A model generated the notes under the pieces. It was not told the DNA's origin. It ran no database searches and worked only from the letters and a program-made list of their open reading frames with translations. A DNA stretch of 64,000 nucleotides from Nymphaea colorata (lineage: Eukaryota; Streptophyta; Magnoliopsida; Nymphaeales; Nymphaeaceae), in contig NC_045138.2 of the NCBI RefSeq assembly GCF_008831285.2, positions 21,671,934 to 21,735,933 of the forward strand, written 5' to 3'. The position numbers and the translations under genes were made by a program. This document shows, in pieces, positions 1-11,656 of the stretch (positions within the stretch are counted from its first letter, which is position 1; every line of letters begins with the position of its first letter).

Positions 1-532
1 CGGTGAAACTCAACAACCATTTGGATATCTCTAAAAAGCGATGACAAATCTTGGAATTTTTCATACAGAAGTATATATTGCTTCCAAAAAAATTTAAAGC
101 CCCTAGGTTTGCAGATGAAATTTATCTAACAAAACATGTATCCTCATTTTGATTTTTTTTTTTTAAATTACGAAGACAATATGAAATTTCTAAAAACAAG
201 TATAAATATCAGTTCATCGGTATTTTTGCCCATGTTCATGTTTATTTTTCCTCCTCAGCAGGGCAAGGCTTGGGCAGTCTACATCTGAACAACTATATAG
301 CACAAAACTTTTCTTTGATTTTCATATGGACATTTATGAGTAACTTTTTTTATTTATACATTAGAATCCCTTAAAAGTTCAAAATTTTATATATAACATC
401 CCTTAACTAGAATTTTCTGGCTAGAAACAAAGACAGCCAACTTTTTTAGGCACATGAGTATCAGCCAATCATCAAAGTGCGACCTGCTAAGATACTGAAG
501 TCACAAAATTCTAGGAGTAGGGAGATAGCAGT
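1..532. other. Intergenic, nothing recognised
   Basis: AT-rich sequence with short T and A runs. I see no coding exon, RNA gene or complete repeat boundary here. Confidence 0.5.
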
Positions 533-760
533 CTAGTTATCACACAGAATCCCTTTGAAGATCTCCATCAAAGAGGGGACGTTGGTCTTCTTTCGAAAAA
601 GCTGAGTCCACAATAAAGAGCACAAACTCCAAAGCGATTTTGCAGGCAACGTACAGTTGTCGAGGTTATCTTGGTATGAGGATGGGGAAAGCTTCGTGAG
701 ATCTTCAAATTCAAAATCATACTCATACTTAGCTGCCAGCATGAGGTAAAGTTCCTCCAT
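533..760 (-). CDS. Small hypothetical ORF, possibly a terminal exon
   Basis: A 75-residue reading frame of ordinary, non-repetitive composition. It begins MEELYLMLAAKYEYDFEFED and ends with a Trp- and Leu-rich tail followed by TAG. The codon just before the ATG is an in-frame TGA, so the frame does not extend upstream. About 25 bases further up (near 783) lies a possible splice acceptor, a pyrimidine-rich stretch ending in TTTGGCAG, so this could be the last exon of an unrecognised gene. I do not recognise a family. Chance ORF is the main alternative. Confidence 0.2.
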   Translation of the reverse strand: MEELYLMLAAKYEYDFEFEDLTKLSPSSYQDNLDNCTLPAKSLWSLCSLLWTQLFRKKTNVPSLMEIFKGILCDN

Positions 761-924
761 TCAGCTACGGAGATAGATTTCATCTGCCAAACTTGGAAGA
801 AGATGATAACTTAGTTAGACCAAGATGGGAACGCAACTTGTCATCCACAAATGGGCATCTTAATGTCCTCAGTACTACTCGTGAGACAAAGTTGTCACTT
901 TTTCATCAGTAAAAAATTTTTCGT

Positions 925-1104
925 GAGACAGTTTTTAAAATTTTCATTAGAGCAAAAATATCATTTTTTTATGTTATAAGTGATTTTTATTTTAAAATTT
1001 ACATGTAAATTTTTTTATAATTTTTTTTTGAGGTGGGGCCAGGGCTCGTGCTGACCCTACCCTACCTTGGCTCGTGCTGACCCTACCTTGGCTCCACCCC
1101 TGCT
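925..1104 (-). mobile_element. hAT-type MITE, degraded copy
   Basis: The right end, near 1085-1104, reads GGCTCCACCCCTG. This is the inverse of the CAGGGGCGGAGCC terminus of the better copy at 21948. The AT-rich interior, with a TTACATGTAAATTTT-like segment, also matches that copy in reverse. A short GC-rich unit (GGCTCGTGCTGACCCTACC) is present twice at about 1044-1091. The left end is not resolved. Confidence 0.45.
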
Positions 1105-2440
1105 TTTCACTAACTAGTGAAAAGGTTTTTCCTTAGAGTAAACTAAGTGTTCTTTAAAGACACTTTGATAATAGTAACACTTTATTACTATATCATGTTC
1201 GAACATGAACAAGTATTTCATAAATTTGTTTTATTTTTTAGGGCAGATTCATCAAACAATAATCATGTGTTGGCTGTTGCCGAACGAGTTCCCAAAGTTC
1301 AAAAATCATCAGAAAACAAAGCAAATATGACCTTGTCCAAATAATGTAGCTTACATTGGAAGTAGTGCTTGTGTTGAGTCTAATGGCCCCCAGCAAAATA
1401 TAAAATACTTACACTAGAATCAACCCATTATGTAGTATCTCTACTAAAAAGCGTAGTTATTTAAAATACATTTTTTCTGAAAAAATCCGTTTTATTTATA
1501 CTTCAAAAATAGGTCACCGATGTAAAATGGCAAAAAACCTGTTTTTTTTTTTTAAAGATGGTAAAACAAAAACACATCAACAAACATGATATATATATAT
1601 ATATATATATATATATCATTTTTGGCATTCTCTATTATGACATTTTTATTTCATATTTTTTGCATTTTATTTTTAGGATTCTTCCTTTTAACTTTTAAAA
1701 ATTTGCCGAGATTTTTGTGAGAAAAAGATTTTGCCATATTGTACCTGATAAAAACTTGGTTTAAAGCCACAAACAATATTTACGACTACTAAAAATTGAG
1801 GAAATTTTTGATGATCTAGCAATTTCTTCCCAATCAACTTCATGAGGTTGAGGAATGCTGAGCAACTTGGCCACCATCCAGGACTTGAAAAATGACAAAG
1901 CCCTTTGGTGCGGCTGAAAATACATGAGTTCACACAATGGTACCGGTTCCATGGGGGCATCACTAAAAAGTAATACTCTAAGCACTACTTTTTTCTAGGA
2001 AGATCAAAGCAGACCGCCCTGTACTCTAGAAGGATGAGAGGTTGAGTGAAAGCTTTGGCCTTTTTCAGGCAGTGGGGAACACCCCACTCAGGCAAAAGTC
2101 TTTTTACTGAATATGGGGTGCAAATATTTCTCTAGGTCCCAAATGAAGGCTTCCAAATGAAGGCTTCTATGCAAAGAAACTAAGCAACAAAAATATTTCT
2201 TTATGGGTTAAAATAATCAGGTGCCATGCACATAAAAGAAAACCTCTTCATATGACAAATTTATCTACCTCGGGAGAAGGTGATAGTGTATAAGAGCTCA
2301 AACAAATAGAGTCAAGTATGTGTTCTCTTGTTTTAAAATGCAACTATAAGCATGTATATATCCATTGTAAACCTTCCGAAAGATTCCAAGATGTCACCTT
2401 CTCTATGTATGTATAAGTATGTATATCTGCTTGTGTATGT
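1105..2440. other. Intergenic, microsatellite only
   Basis: No gene is recognised. The stretch contains an (AT)n microsatellite at 1589-1616 and several homopolymer runs. Short open frames on both strands here show no family signature. Confidence 0.5.
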
Positions 2441-3343
2441 CGGAATATTTTGACTACTGCAGTTTGTCCTCGATGTGGTGCTATTGAGGAAAATACTCTG
2501 CATGTCCTCCGAGATTATAGTTCTTCTCAAGTTATATGGGCTGACTATCTTCATGGGGCTAAATTGTTAGAGTTTAACATGGCTACTTTGGAGGTTTAGC
2601 TGAGTAATAATATTTCTAGGCATCGCTTTTTGGTTAACAATATGATTCTTTGGTCTATTTTTATTTGCTTCGCTTGTTGGCATATTTAGCAATGGCGAAA
2701 TCGAGTTGTATTTGAAGAAAGTTTTTCTTGGTCTGATGATGTTTTATTTCACATAGCTGCTTCTATTGGAGAGTTCAGAAATTATATGGCCCAACTTCAA
2801 TTATCTCAACAAAAAGTTCAAACCTTTATTGCATGGATGTCACGTCTCTTGGGTTTTGTTAAGTTGAATGTTGATGCAGTTATTAGAACAAATCCAGGAG
2901 ACTTAGCGACTGGTGGTTTATATCGCAATAATAATGGAGAATGATTATTTGGCTTCACTTGTCGTGCGAGTTATGGTCATATAAGTAAAGTTGAACTTAT
3001 TACTATTCTTCATGGTTTGAAATTGGCCTGGGAACATGGCTTTCGTAAAGTTATTGTTGAACCAGATTCCTTGTTAGCTGTGAACAAGGTTCTAAAAGAC
3101 CTGCAGCCTCGTGATCCTTTATTCCATATAATGAAGCAGTGTCAAGAATTGCTGTGACGTGATTGAGAATATGTCTTATGTCATACGTACAGAAAAGCTA
3201 ATATGTGTGCGAGTTTTCTTGCCACATGGACCTTCCAAGCATCTTTTGGAGTGACCATTCTTACCTATCCACCAGGTCATTTATATCGATTGATTGAAGA
3301 GGATCTGATTTGTGTAGCTCGACATCGTATTATAGTTAGTTAA
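2441..3343 (+). pseudogene. LINE-type retrotransposon ORF2 tail (zf-RVT plus RNase H-like domain)
   Basis: One continuous 300-codon frame encodes the C-terminal end of a plant non-LTR retrotransposon polyprotein. It starts with the reverse-transcriptase zinc-binding segment CPRCGAIEENTLHVLRDY at about 2471-2525. It continues into an RNase H-like (RVT_3) domain with VKLNVDA, an EL.TILHGLKLAWEHGF segment and an AN.CASFLA motif. The frame is broken by five stops (2597, 2687, 2942, 3155, 3164) but has no frameshift, and it ends at TAA 3341-3343. A poly-A stretch follows at 3367-3376, as expected for the 3' end of a LINE. The 5' part of the element (endonuclease and reverse transcriptase core) is absent, so this is a 5'-truncated dead copy. 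Confidence 0.85.
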
Positions 3344-3399
3344 TGCGGTTCCCGCTCCTATGTACCAAAAAAAAAAGAGAAAAAGAAGATCATAAAAAA

Positions 3400-4203
3400 C
3401 TTCGAAACACTAGTAATTTATCCAGGAATAGCCAAAGAATTGAAAATTTTCTCAAGAATCTTTGAAAAACATAAAGAATTCTATAAATTAATCATGTAGA
3501 ACAGATGCCTGCAACTGGTTTGGGAAATCTAAGAGAAAAGAGAGGGGAGTGGGAAAGGGAGGCTGGTTGTTTCATATAAACATGCCCACATGCCATACAA
3601 CTAAAAAAAAAAAAAGCTCGAAGAAGTGCAGCAAAGTGGTTGCAGTAGGCTGTTAGTTCCATTCCCGTACATATACATAAGTCACAAAATCGTGTCTCTA
3701 ATGTTTTAGTGACATCGAGACAAAAAGTGAAGGCCGACTCTCATTTGATTTCCATTGTAAATGTATTTTTTCCATTAATTTTTACTATCTTATTGGTGGT
3801 TAATCATTCACACTATTATCAATAATATAATTGAAAGTACTTAGATCGGTAATTGGTGCTCAATTGCGACATTATTGAGAATAAAACTGCAAATGATTTG
3901 GATACAGATCAGCTCAATGCATTGAGAGTCAAATCATATGCGAATATTGTACAACAAAAAATTGACAAAATCCTCGAAGCTGATTCAAAAAGCAAATTAA
4001 TTTATTCATATGATTAATACAATATACCAATTGCCAACCAATACAAATAGGACACATACGTAAACAAATTCGCATTAGTGCATGCACGAGCATGCACACA
4101 CATACACATACTCACACACAATATTCAGGCATAGTACATACAAACAAGTTCTTGCAATACATCTAAGTATTTTCCAAAATGGATGTTTGGGCTTCTCACA
4201 AGA
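3400..4203. other. Intergenic, downstream flank of the GASA exon
   Basis: No gene is recognised. The stretch nearest the GASA stop codon (about 4080-4203) would be its 3' untranslated region. A short CA-rich run lies at about 4086-4122. Confidence 0.4.
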
Positions 4204-4411
4204 TCAAGGGCACTTGGGCTGGTTGCCGTGAGTCTTGAGGCTGGCATAACAAGGGCAAACATTCTTGTGGCCGTAGGTGCCGGGCGGCACACAATTGCAC
4301 CTCATGCAGCATGTTCCGCAGGCTCTAGTGCACACGTTCTTCCTTGATGCCTCCCTACATCTCCTTGCACATGCAAAGTTGCAATCTGACCACCCACATG
4401 CCAAACAGACC
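4204..4411 (-). CDS. GASA/snakin-family cysteine-rich peptide, last exon
   Basis: This exon encodes the conserved C-terminal domain of gibberellin-regulated GASA/snakin peptides, which are small secreted proteins linked to growth control and antimicrobial defence. The twelve family cysteines are all present in the expected order, from SDC..AC...RC through C...C..CC..C.CVPPGTYG to CPCY and a final PKCP before TGA. Two extra cysteines lie just upstream (VC, AC). The domain of about 60 residues matches the family's usual length. The exon probably begins at an acceptor ACTAG at 4412-4415, because the frame stays open upstream without a credible ATG. The signal peptide exon was not found. A MITE-like sequence starts only about 7 bases beyond the acceptor, so the 5' part may lie across an intron containing the MITE, or may be lost. 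The family is sure; an intact gene is not. Confidence 0.75.
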
Positions 4412-4417
4412 CTAGTT

Positions 4418-4760
4418 ATAAGTGGAGTCAGAAAATTTTTGGCTGAGGGGCACTAATCGATCTCTCACTTAAGAGAACGAGTGATTGCAGGGCACTGACT
4501 CAAGTTTACTGTGGGCACCACATGCAATTGGACCTAGCTGAACCTAAGTCGAGCTTAATCACAATGCAAGATTTCAAGAGTTGGCATGGGCAGTCAGTCA
4601 CACAGTAGCTCTGCTACTGTAAATAACCAAATGACTAAATGTGTACACGTACAAATATGTGATAACTAGTTTATGACGGTGGCAAAGCCATAAAAATTTA
4701 TATGGGGAACTTGTTCACAAATTTCGGTATTGGAAGGGGCACTCATATATACAACAGGGT
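4418..4760. mobile_element. Fragments of hAT-type MITEs
   Basis: At 4421-4455 the sequence runs GTGGAGTCAGAAAATTTTT and then GCTGAGGGGCAC, close to the inverse end of the MITE at 22114. At about 4678-4720 a second piece resembles the opposite end (GGTGGCAAAGCCATAAAAAT followed by ATGGGG). Boundaries are uncertain, and one mosaic or two separate scraps are both possible. Confidence 0.3.
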
Positions 4761-4980
4761 AAATATATATGGGCCGGAGCTAATATATGGCTGATTCTTC
4801 TCGAAGCTTATTTGTGCCTTTTGATGAAGGAATTAGGATTAAAAGGTTTTTCTTTTAAATTTTATTTTTCCATGCTTAAGAGGTAACTATGTGAGAGCGC
4901 TTGGAAAAATATTATATGAGTGTTGCATGAATCTGCCCTAAAAAATTGGAGTTAAGATGGACTAACGGTACACTGTAACA

Positions 4981-5165
4981 CAGGGGCAGAGCCAAAATGT
5001 CATCTTTAAGGGGAGCAGACAATCCTGCAACCACTAAATAAGATTTTTTGAAAATTTTTAATAGGGGCCAACTCTTATTTTTTTTCAAAAGTTTTATAGG
5101 ACCCAACTAAAATTTTTGCATAGAGGGTTCCAGCCCCTATTGGCCCATCATTACATCTGCCCCTT
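4981..5165. mobile_element. hAT-type MITE, about 185 bp
   Basis: The ends are inverted: CAGGGGCAGA at 4981 and TCTGCCCCTT at 5156-5165. The eight flanking bases on each side (CTGTAACA and TTATAACT) match at five positions, weakly consistent with an aged 8-bp hAT target duplication. The AT-rich interior has no coding capacity. Confidence 0.5.
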
Positions 5166-6214
5166 TTATAACTTAATGTTTCGTAAATCTACTCCAATCT
5201 TTAGGTAGATTGTTAGAATACTGAGAGTATGTTCTTATTTCCAACCGCCCTTACATATAACCAGTTAAACTAACATGATCAATTAGTTTCTCATGACGTT
5301 GCAGCAAGAGTTTTAGGTTGACCATATACTAAAAGGGATGCAGACTTGCATAAAAGAAGAAATTTTAAAAGCTATTAGTTATTTCCTCAAGGGGCATGGT
5401 GTAGCTGGTCTGACCAGCACATAACTAAATATAAAATATTAAAAGCTATTATATATGCATATTATAGGTTTTTCTCCGAATTAGTTCTTTCAAGTTACTT
5501 GCTCCTTTCTATTTCTGCAGGGAATTTTATAGTTACTATGCATGGCAAGTTTGTTTCAATCTCAAAAAAGAATATATATGGGGTTGGAAAGACAACATTG
5601 GTATGGATGCAGGTGCCACTGAACTTTTTTGTGATGAAAAAGACATAAGAAAAGGAAATTATTATTTATTGGTGTTGAAACCTATGCCCATTTGTAATGC
5701 TGTTCCCTACATTAGGCCAAGAAAAAATTTCTATTTTGTTGCTGGAAGAATGACTATTTTGACAGAAAGATTAACTGTATGAAGCGAGTCAACGAGTCTA
5801 GGGAGTCTCTTGTTCTCAAAAACCAGTGGGAAAATGCTAATCCGATTGGAAAAGTGGAGGGGCTTTGGACGACACATTGAAAAGAAAAAAACTATTGGTT
5901 TCGCGAAATTAGCCAGGTTAAAAGCCTAGTTTCAAACCTTGGTTTGCATGTGTTTGAATGACAAAATAAATTATAGGTTTGTCGACAAAAAATCAGTTTT
6001 GCTTAAAAAACTTAAAGAAAGCAGGTCTTTCAAGTTCTTTATGAAAATAAGGTTTTATCTTGGCAAAACCAAATTTTGATGTCTACTTCAAAACCAGGTT
6101 TTGGTTTTGATTTTGAAACCAGTTTTTTAGAATATTTGGGTGCCATCAGACTGAGTTTAAGGAAAACCCAATTTTGAACGAAAGATATTGGCTCTTCGAT
6201 TGAAAACTCTCTGT

Positions 6215-6260
<46 letters not shown>

Positions 6261-6656
6261 AGAATACAAGATGCAAAATACAACAGAATCTGACGGCAGT
6301 TCACAGATACGTACTTATCTTATGTCGATGAACCTTCTTATACAGCGCCCCTTCTTGTTCATTCCCGTGCCCCTAAAATATACAGGACATCTATAAGCCA
6401 AGAAACGCCATTTTTATATACAATGTACACGAGAATACACTGGCACGTACCAGCTGCTTTCCCGTGGCATGCTGCTGAGACACATCTGCAAACGCCTGCA
6501 ATTTTCAAGTTTTTTTCCATATACATTAGAAGCGTGACGACTGGGAACTAACACACTAAACGGGTAGAATTGTGCTGCTGCTGCTGCAGCCATATCTCCT
6601 TGTTGGAAAGTTAGTGAAACCATTCTTAATTGTAAACACAAGTGAAATTAATGTAC
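5166..6656. other. Intergenic with (AG)n microsatellite
   Basis: No gene is recognised between the MITE and the candidate peptide exon. An (AG)n microsatellite of about 41 bp lies at 6216-6256. Confidence 0.45.
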
Positions 6657-6713
6657 CTGCAGAAGAAGGAGAGTGAGGAAGAGAAGAGCACAGAGGCGTC
6701 TGCAAGAAGACAT
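6657..6713 (-). CDS. Candidate signal-peptide exon of an unknown small secreted peptide
   Basis: From an ATG at 6711-6713 the minus strand encodes 19 residues: MSSCRR followed by an almost pure Leu/Ala/Phe/Thr run, ending in CAG. A plausible splice donor GTACAT follows at once. This looks like a secretory signal peptide encoded by a first exon. Possible downstream acceptors exist at about 6598 and 6507, but no combination gave a convincing mature peptide or a known Cys motif. The family is unknown, and it may be a chance hydrophobic stretch. Confidence 0.2.
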
Positions 6714-7921
6714 GTCTGCAGAGCTGGTAGAGTGGAGATGCAGAGAGACGTAATGCCACTATAAATAGAAACTATGAGGGAAGTCCCCACACCAGGATAG
6801 TGTTTGCTCCAGGATCTTGTGGTTCACATGGAGGTGACCATGCCAGACGTGTCGTATGCATGTACTATGGCATCTTCTTTATCACTCACTCTCTCTCTCT
6901 CTCTACCAGATGGATAATGTGCATGTCATAATCAAATAAACATCATTATGCACCATACTGCTGGGAACAATGGCGGTTCTGATACATCCTCCACTGATGG
7001 CAGTCACTAACATCATAAATTGCTGTCTTTGTTTTCATGGTAGTCGTCATTATCATGTGTACCCATTAGATTGCATGTTTCTATCACAAGGATATGAGTC
7101 TTAAAGAAACATTCAAATGTATATGTCATGGAAATCAATTGCTCCAGACCCATTTGCAATCCTGTGCCTAAATCTAACTGGCTTCTCTGCCTTTTATTCA
7201 GTTCACTAATTATTTGGGAAGCAGAACCAAAGATAGTAAATTAAGATGATCAGTATATATGCAGATTTTAAGTCTACTAAGGATCAGGGAGATCTGTTTG
7301 AGAAGATTCATTAACGTAACAGAAAATGTACCGTGACTATCCAGAGTGATGCACGCGCCATCGTCACCTAGAGCATCCTCTGCTTGATCATGGCTGTCTT
7401 TCATATCTTCGTTCCGGTGATCATCATCGCCACTACCATCATCATCATCGTGATCATCATGAACGACAGCATCAGAATTACTGCCAGAGAGGCAGTGCCT
7501 GTCATGGGTAGTGCCCAATCGCATACAAGTTGCACCGGTAGAAGACAAAGTTTGTTTTCCGAACAAGGACGAGGCGCTGATGGTGTCCACTTCAAGGGAA
7601 TCACCTAAAAATATCATAGAGATACCACTTTCACCGGCCCGCAAAGAAAGGAAAAAAAAAAAAGAAGAGTTTTTCTCTCACAAATCCCTTTTTGTGTTGC
7701 AAGATTTCCCCAAATCATCTTTTCGTTTTGGCGTTTATCAAATCTATGGTCATCGTTTTTTTTAACTTTAGTCTCTAACCATACTCCGCGGGGTCACCAT
7801 TAATAAAATAACAAAGGCTGGTAGACAACTTGGGCAGCTTGATGAGCAAGATGGCATTGTTGCACTCGATTAAAAGAAGATGCTTCTCGCTCTCCCTCTC
7901 TCTTTCTCTCACCTGAAATCT
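6714..7921. other. Intergenic, one acidic low-complexity frame
   Basis: No recognisable gene. On the minus strand a frame between about 7330 and 7605 encodes an Asp/His-rich stretch (HDDHDDDDGSGDDDH). It has a possible acceptor at about 7606 and a donor at about 7332, so an exon of an unknown gene cannot be excluded. A (CT)n run lies near 6888-6903. Confidence 0.35.
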
Positions 7922-8097
7922 TTATACAAAGTATATTAATAGGCCCCCATGGCCCATGTTCGGGAGTCCTGGGACCAACCTGGAATACCATACAGCATTT
8001 AACTGCGATCCCACAATTTTATGAGAATCGAACCAGTGACATGTTTTTTATGCAATCGTTCGCCCATCCAACTATGCTATGCTCGTTACCTCCTTTA
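7922..8097 (-). mobile_element. tRNA-derived SINE
   Basis: Read on the minus strand, the sequence carries an internal RNA polymerase III promoter. The A box TAGCATAGTTGG at 8068-8079 fits the consensus exactly, and the B box GGTTCGATTC lies at 8025-8034 with normal spacing. No tRNA cloverleaf follows, so this is a tRNA-derived SINE and not a tRNA gene. The 3' limit near 7922 is approximate. Confidence 0.6.
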
Positions 8098-9221
8098 GCG
8101 TGGAATAAACATTTAGTAGTTTTATTTCTTTATTAAAGAGAAAAGTGCACCAGCACACACCCATAATTCAGATCCTGCTAATTTGTCAAGAGGCAGAACC
8201 ACATGTTGGCTTGTGCAGGGGTTGCCGACACATTCTCATGTGATCAACTTATTTACATATCACAAGCCTTGTCTATTGCTTATTATATATATAAGTACCA
8301 CTCAACTATTTGCTCATTTATATATGGTGCCGAACTTCGATCATTTTACCATGTACTTGAGGGTGTAAAATTTTTGGATCAGTGCCTTTTAGCCAAAATT
8401 TTTTGCATCCCCAACTGTAAAGGGGGAAAAAACTCACTACCATGTGCACTCAAACCATTTACACCTCCAAGTACCTGCTGAGGGATCAGTCTGCTATTGT
8501 TTGATTTTTAGGGGCTGGAGTGGACAGTTCTGCCACTGGTTTGAAAAAAGCAGAAGAATAAGCTGGCAAAAACTTGTAGAGTTCAAACTTTATCTATCAA
8601 GGGAATGGCTACATCAGAAAGTAAAATGGACTTGCAGTGTCCATATTTGTGTGAGGCAGTTTTCCTTATGTCAAATCCTAATTGTATGGTGTATTCAAGT
8701 TTCCATATCCTCCCCTTTATTGCCTTTTGGACACTATGCACTCCCAACCTCCCCTTTATTCCTTGCCTCCCCAACAGGGCAAGGAATAAAGGTGAACACA
8801 GCTGGGTCATGGGGCCCAAACTTTAAAGGCTATCTCTCTCATGGATCCCAACTGCGCCAGCTTGCTGCCATTTAAGGACACTGCTTGTTTCTTTAACCTT
8901 CTAAACTAAAACAGGTCAGTACTCACGTTAATTAGCTTCAAGTCCTGTGGAATGCAGTTCTCACTTCGTTATGGTGCTGCACCTTTGTATGTTTTTTTTA
9001 AAGGAAGTTTGCTTTAGAAGCATTATGTCACCTGCTTATTTTTAGGATCCCAGTATGGCATCAGATTGGTTTTGGGCAATGGAAATGCTTGCTTTTTTGA
9101 TGTATCTGCCAAAAAGGAAACCATAAAGCTAAACTTAATACTTTCTGGACTCCCCATTTTTATTTACATTACTTGTTTCCAGTATTTATTATTTGTTAAA
9201 GCAACCAAAGCTCATATTAAG
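8098..9221. other. Intergenic, short hairpin only
   Basis: No gene is recognised. Short pieces near 8200-8240 and 8510-8535 resemble parts of the SINE family seen at 19.2 and 62.9 kb. A hairpin at 8753-8792 is listed separately. Confidence 0.4.
8753..8792. repeat. Perfect inverted repeat, 15-bp arms
   Basis: CCTTTATTCCTTGCC at 8753-8767 is followed, after a 10-base spacer, by its exact inverse at 8778-8792. The transcribed form would fold into a stable hairpin. No terminator or miRNA context is apparent. Confidence 0.7.
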
Positions 9222-9405
9222 TTTTTTTTTTTTTTTTGGTTTGATGACTCCATTAAAGCTGGGCTCGGGTCAGAAGGCATTGCAGCCAGCTCACCCAGTG
9301 CTGGTGTAAAGAGGTTAGATTCCACCCCTAGGGTTCGTTCCTGTTTTGAATGCTCAGTGCCCATAGGAATCAGACTAACTTATTAACCAGCCAAGCTGGT
9401 TATAA
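9222..9405 (-). mobile_element. SINE with poly-A tail
   Basis: On the minus strand, a tRNA-like A-box region (CAGCTTGGCTGG, near 9388-9400) is followed by a degenerate B box. The body contains TTTACACCAGCACTGGGTGA, reminiscent of the plant Au SINE family. The tail is a 16-base A run, seen as T on the plus strand at 9222-9237. Length is about 180 bp. The Au assignment is from memory of the family and not from alignment. Confidence 0.5.
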
Positions 9406-11558
9406 TATGCACTGCTAGCTCAGTATATTGTGCATTAGGTGGTATAATGACCGAAATATCCCCAGTCAGTGAAAAGAAGAGACACCCATACAAGGACAAA
9501 AAGGGTAATGAAAAAGTTAAAAGTCTAAAAAAAAATTTCTTAAAAAATGCCTAAAATACCCCCACGTTCCCTTTTTTTTGGGGTGCATGTCTGTTTCGTA
9601 TGCCGCCATGGTGCACGCAACTCAGTCTCATTAACGAGGCAGTTGGGTTCACCAGCTTTGCATGTGGCTTCATCCCTAGGGCTAAGACTTGATCAAAGGT
9701 ACAAGTTTAAGGAAGAATAATATAGCTATGTTGCTCTTTTCTGTTCTTTCTATCGCTGTTTCTCAGAACCAATTTCATGAAATTCAAAATTCCGAGGTAA
9801 AAGTTTATGCAAGTTACAAAATCTCTACAGTAAAAGAAGCTGATCGATTCCACAGATCCAAAAAATGTATGCAATTGCCAAAAAACCGGAAGAAGGCCTC
9901 CTTGGGCTTGAAGGCTTAAAGTCCAACCAGTAGTGGAGGTGAACAGAGCGCTTGTTTCCTTCGTCTGTCTTCTTCTCTGCAACGACGGTCGTCGCAGCTT
10001 CTATCGGCTTGGTAAGTTCCAAACAAACAACTGGCTGGTCCCACAGAAGCTGTTCCTTCGCTGGCTATCTGGACAGGCCCACCCCACCAACCTACCACCA
10101 TCGCCACTCATGGCTGGCTAGATAGCAGCTAATATGGCTTCCGCCAGTAAGATACATTAGAAGGACGACAGCGAGAACGGGACTGCGGAAGCAACTGCAT
10201 TCATTTTCCGATCTTTCTTCCATCACGATCGATATCTGTAGACGACATTTCCCTTCAGCAGTAGTCTGAACAGATGTACTTGTTTATCTTGGGATGAAGG
10301 AAACATTGTGAAGAAAAGAAATCTGTGATGCTAGTTATATAACTAATGGTGAAGAAAAGAAATCTGTAATGTATTTAACAAAATGGGAACAGCTCATACT
10401 ATTTTTTTTTTTTTTAATAATGCCTATACCTGGATATGAATAACCTTCTTAGTTTTTCATGACAAAGAAGAATATTCCCACCGTGACGAATTTGGTTATA
10501 TGCGTCACAGTGGTGCACGAAAATAAATACCCATGTTCATACTTTAAAAAAAAAAACTATTTGTAAAGATAAAAAATAAAAACAAAACTCTTTGTAAAGA
10601 TAAAAGATGAAAATGTAAAACAAGTAAAAAAAAAAACATTTTTTAAAGTACAAATATACCCATTACTACTTTATTGTGTACCGTGCGAAACGGCCACTAA
10701 AGCTTTTCTCTCCCGTCCTCCTTGTGATCCAGAGCTACATCCCTGCTAAGTAGTGAAATAAGTGGTGAGATAAGAGTATGCTATAGGAGCATAGAGATCT
10801 CTACGTGCTTAACAACCTTCTTCATTTAAAAAATGATATGTATGCATACCAATATTAATAGTTAGATATAGAAAATATCAACGACTTCACAAGACAGGAC
10901 CAAATTTGGATGGAAGAACCGAGACATGCCTAAGCTTTGATTCTTTCCTTCAACGGCGCGCCGAAATTACATGGACAACAAGTAGATAAATAAAAGAAAT
11001 CAAAATTTAAAGTTTGTTTTTATTATTTTATGAAAACTTGCGCTTTTTGAAAAAGAAAAGTGATAGGATGTACAAAAACATAGGCCAGCTTCTTTATAAT
11101 GTTGATTCATGTTAAAGCTCATTTTGTTAGAGGCCCTAGCGAAAAATAAACGTGTATATATATATATATATATATATCATTTTTGAGATGGCAGACTTCA
11201 AAATTTCACGAAAACCTCAGTTGATTTTTTTAACAGTAAAAAAAAGGAGTTCATAGAAAATAAAATGTGAAAATATTTAGTAAATTATAAAAAGTAAAAA
11301 GCACGAAAAAACATGAAAAAAATTAGGAAAACCTAAAAAATATTTTTTCTTTTCATTTTGAAGCTTTTTTCGAAAACACATGTTTTCCCCCTTTTTTTGG
11401 ATGACTTCTTTCTATTATTTTTTATGCTTAGTTCCAAAGAAACGTGTTTCTTGTGACACTGCTCTATGGACACTGCATGGTACTTTTGCTTCCTAACTAT
11501 TCAGGGGCAGGGCCAGCCAAATGCAATGCATCGGTTAGTTTGCCCGAGGATGACAGCG

Positions 11559-11656
<98 letters not shown>

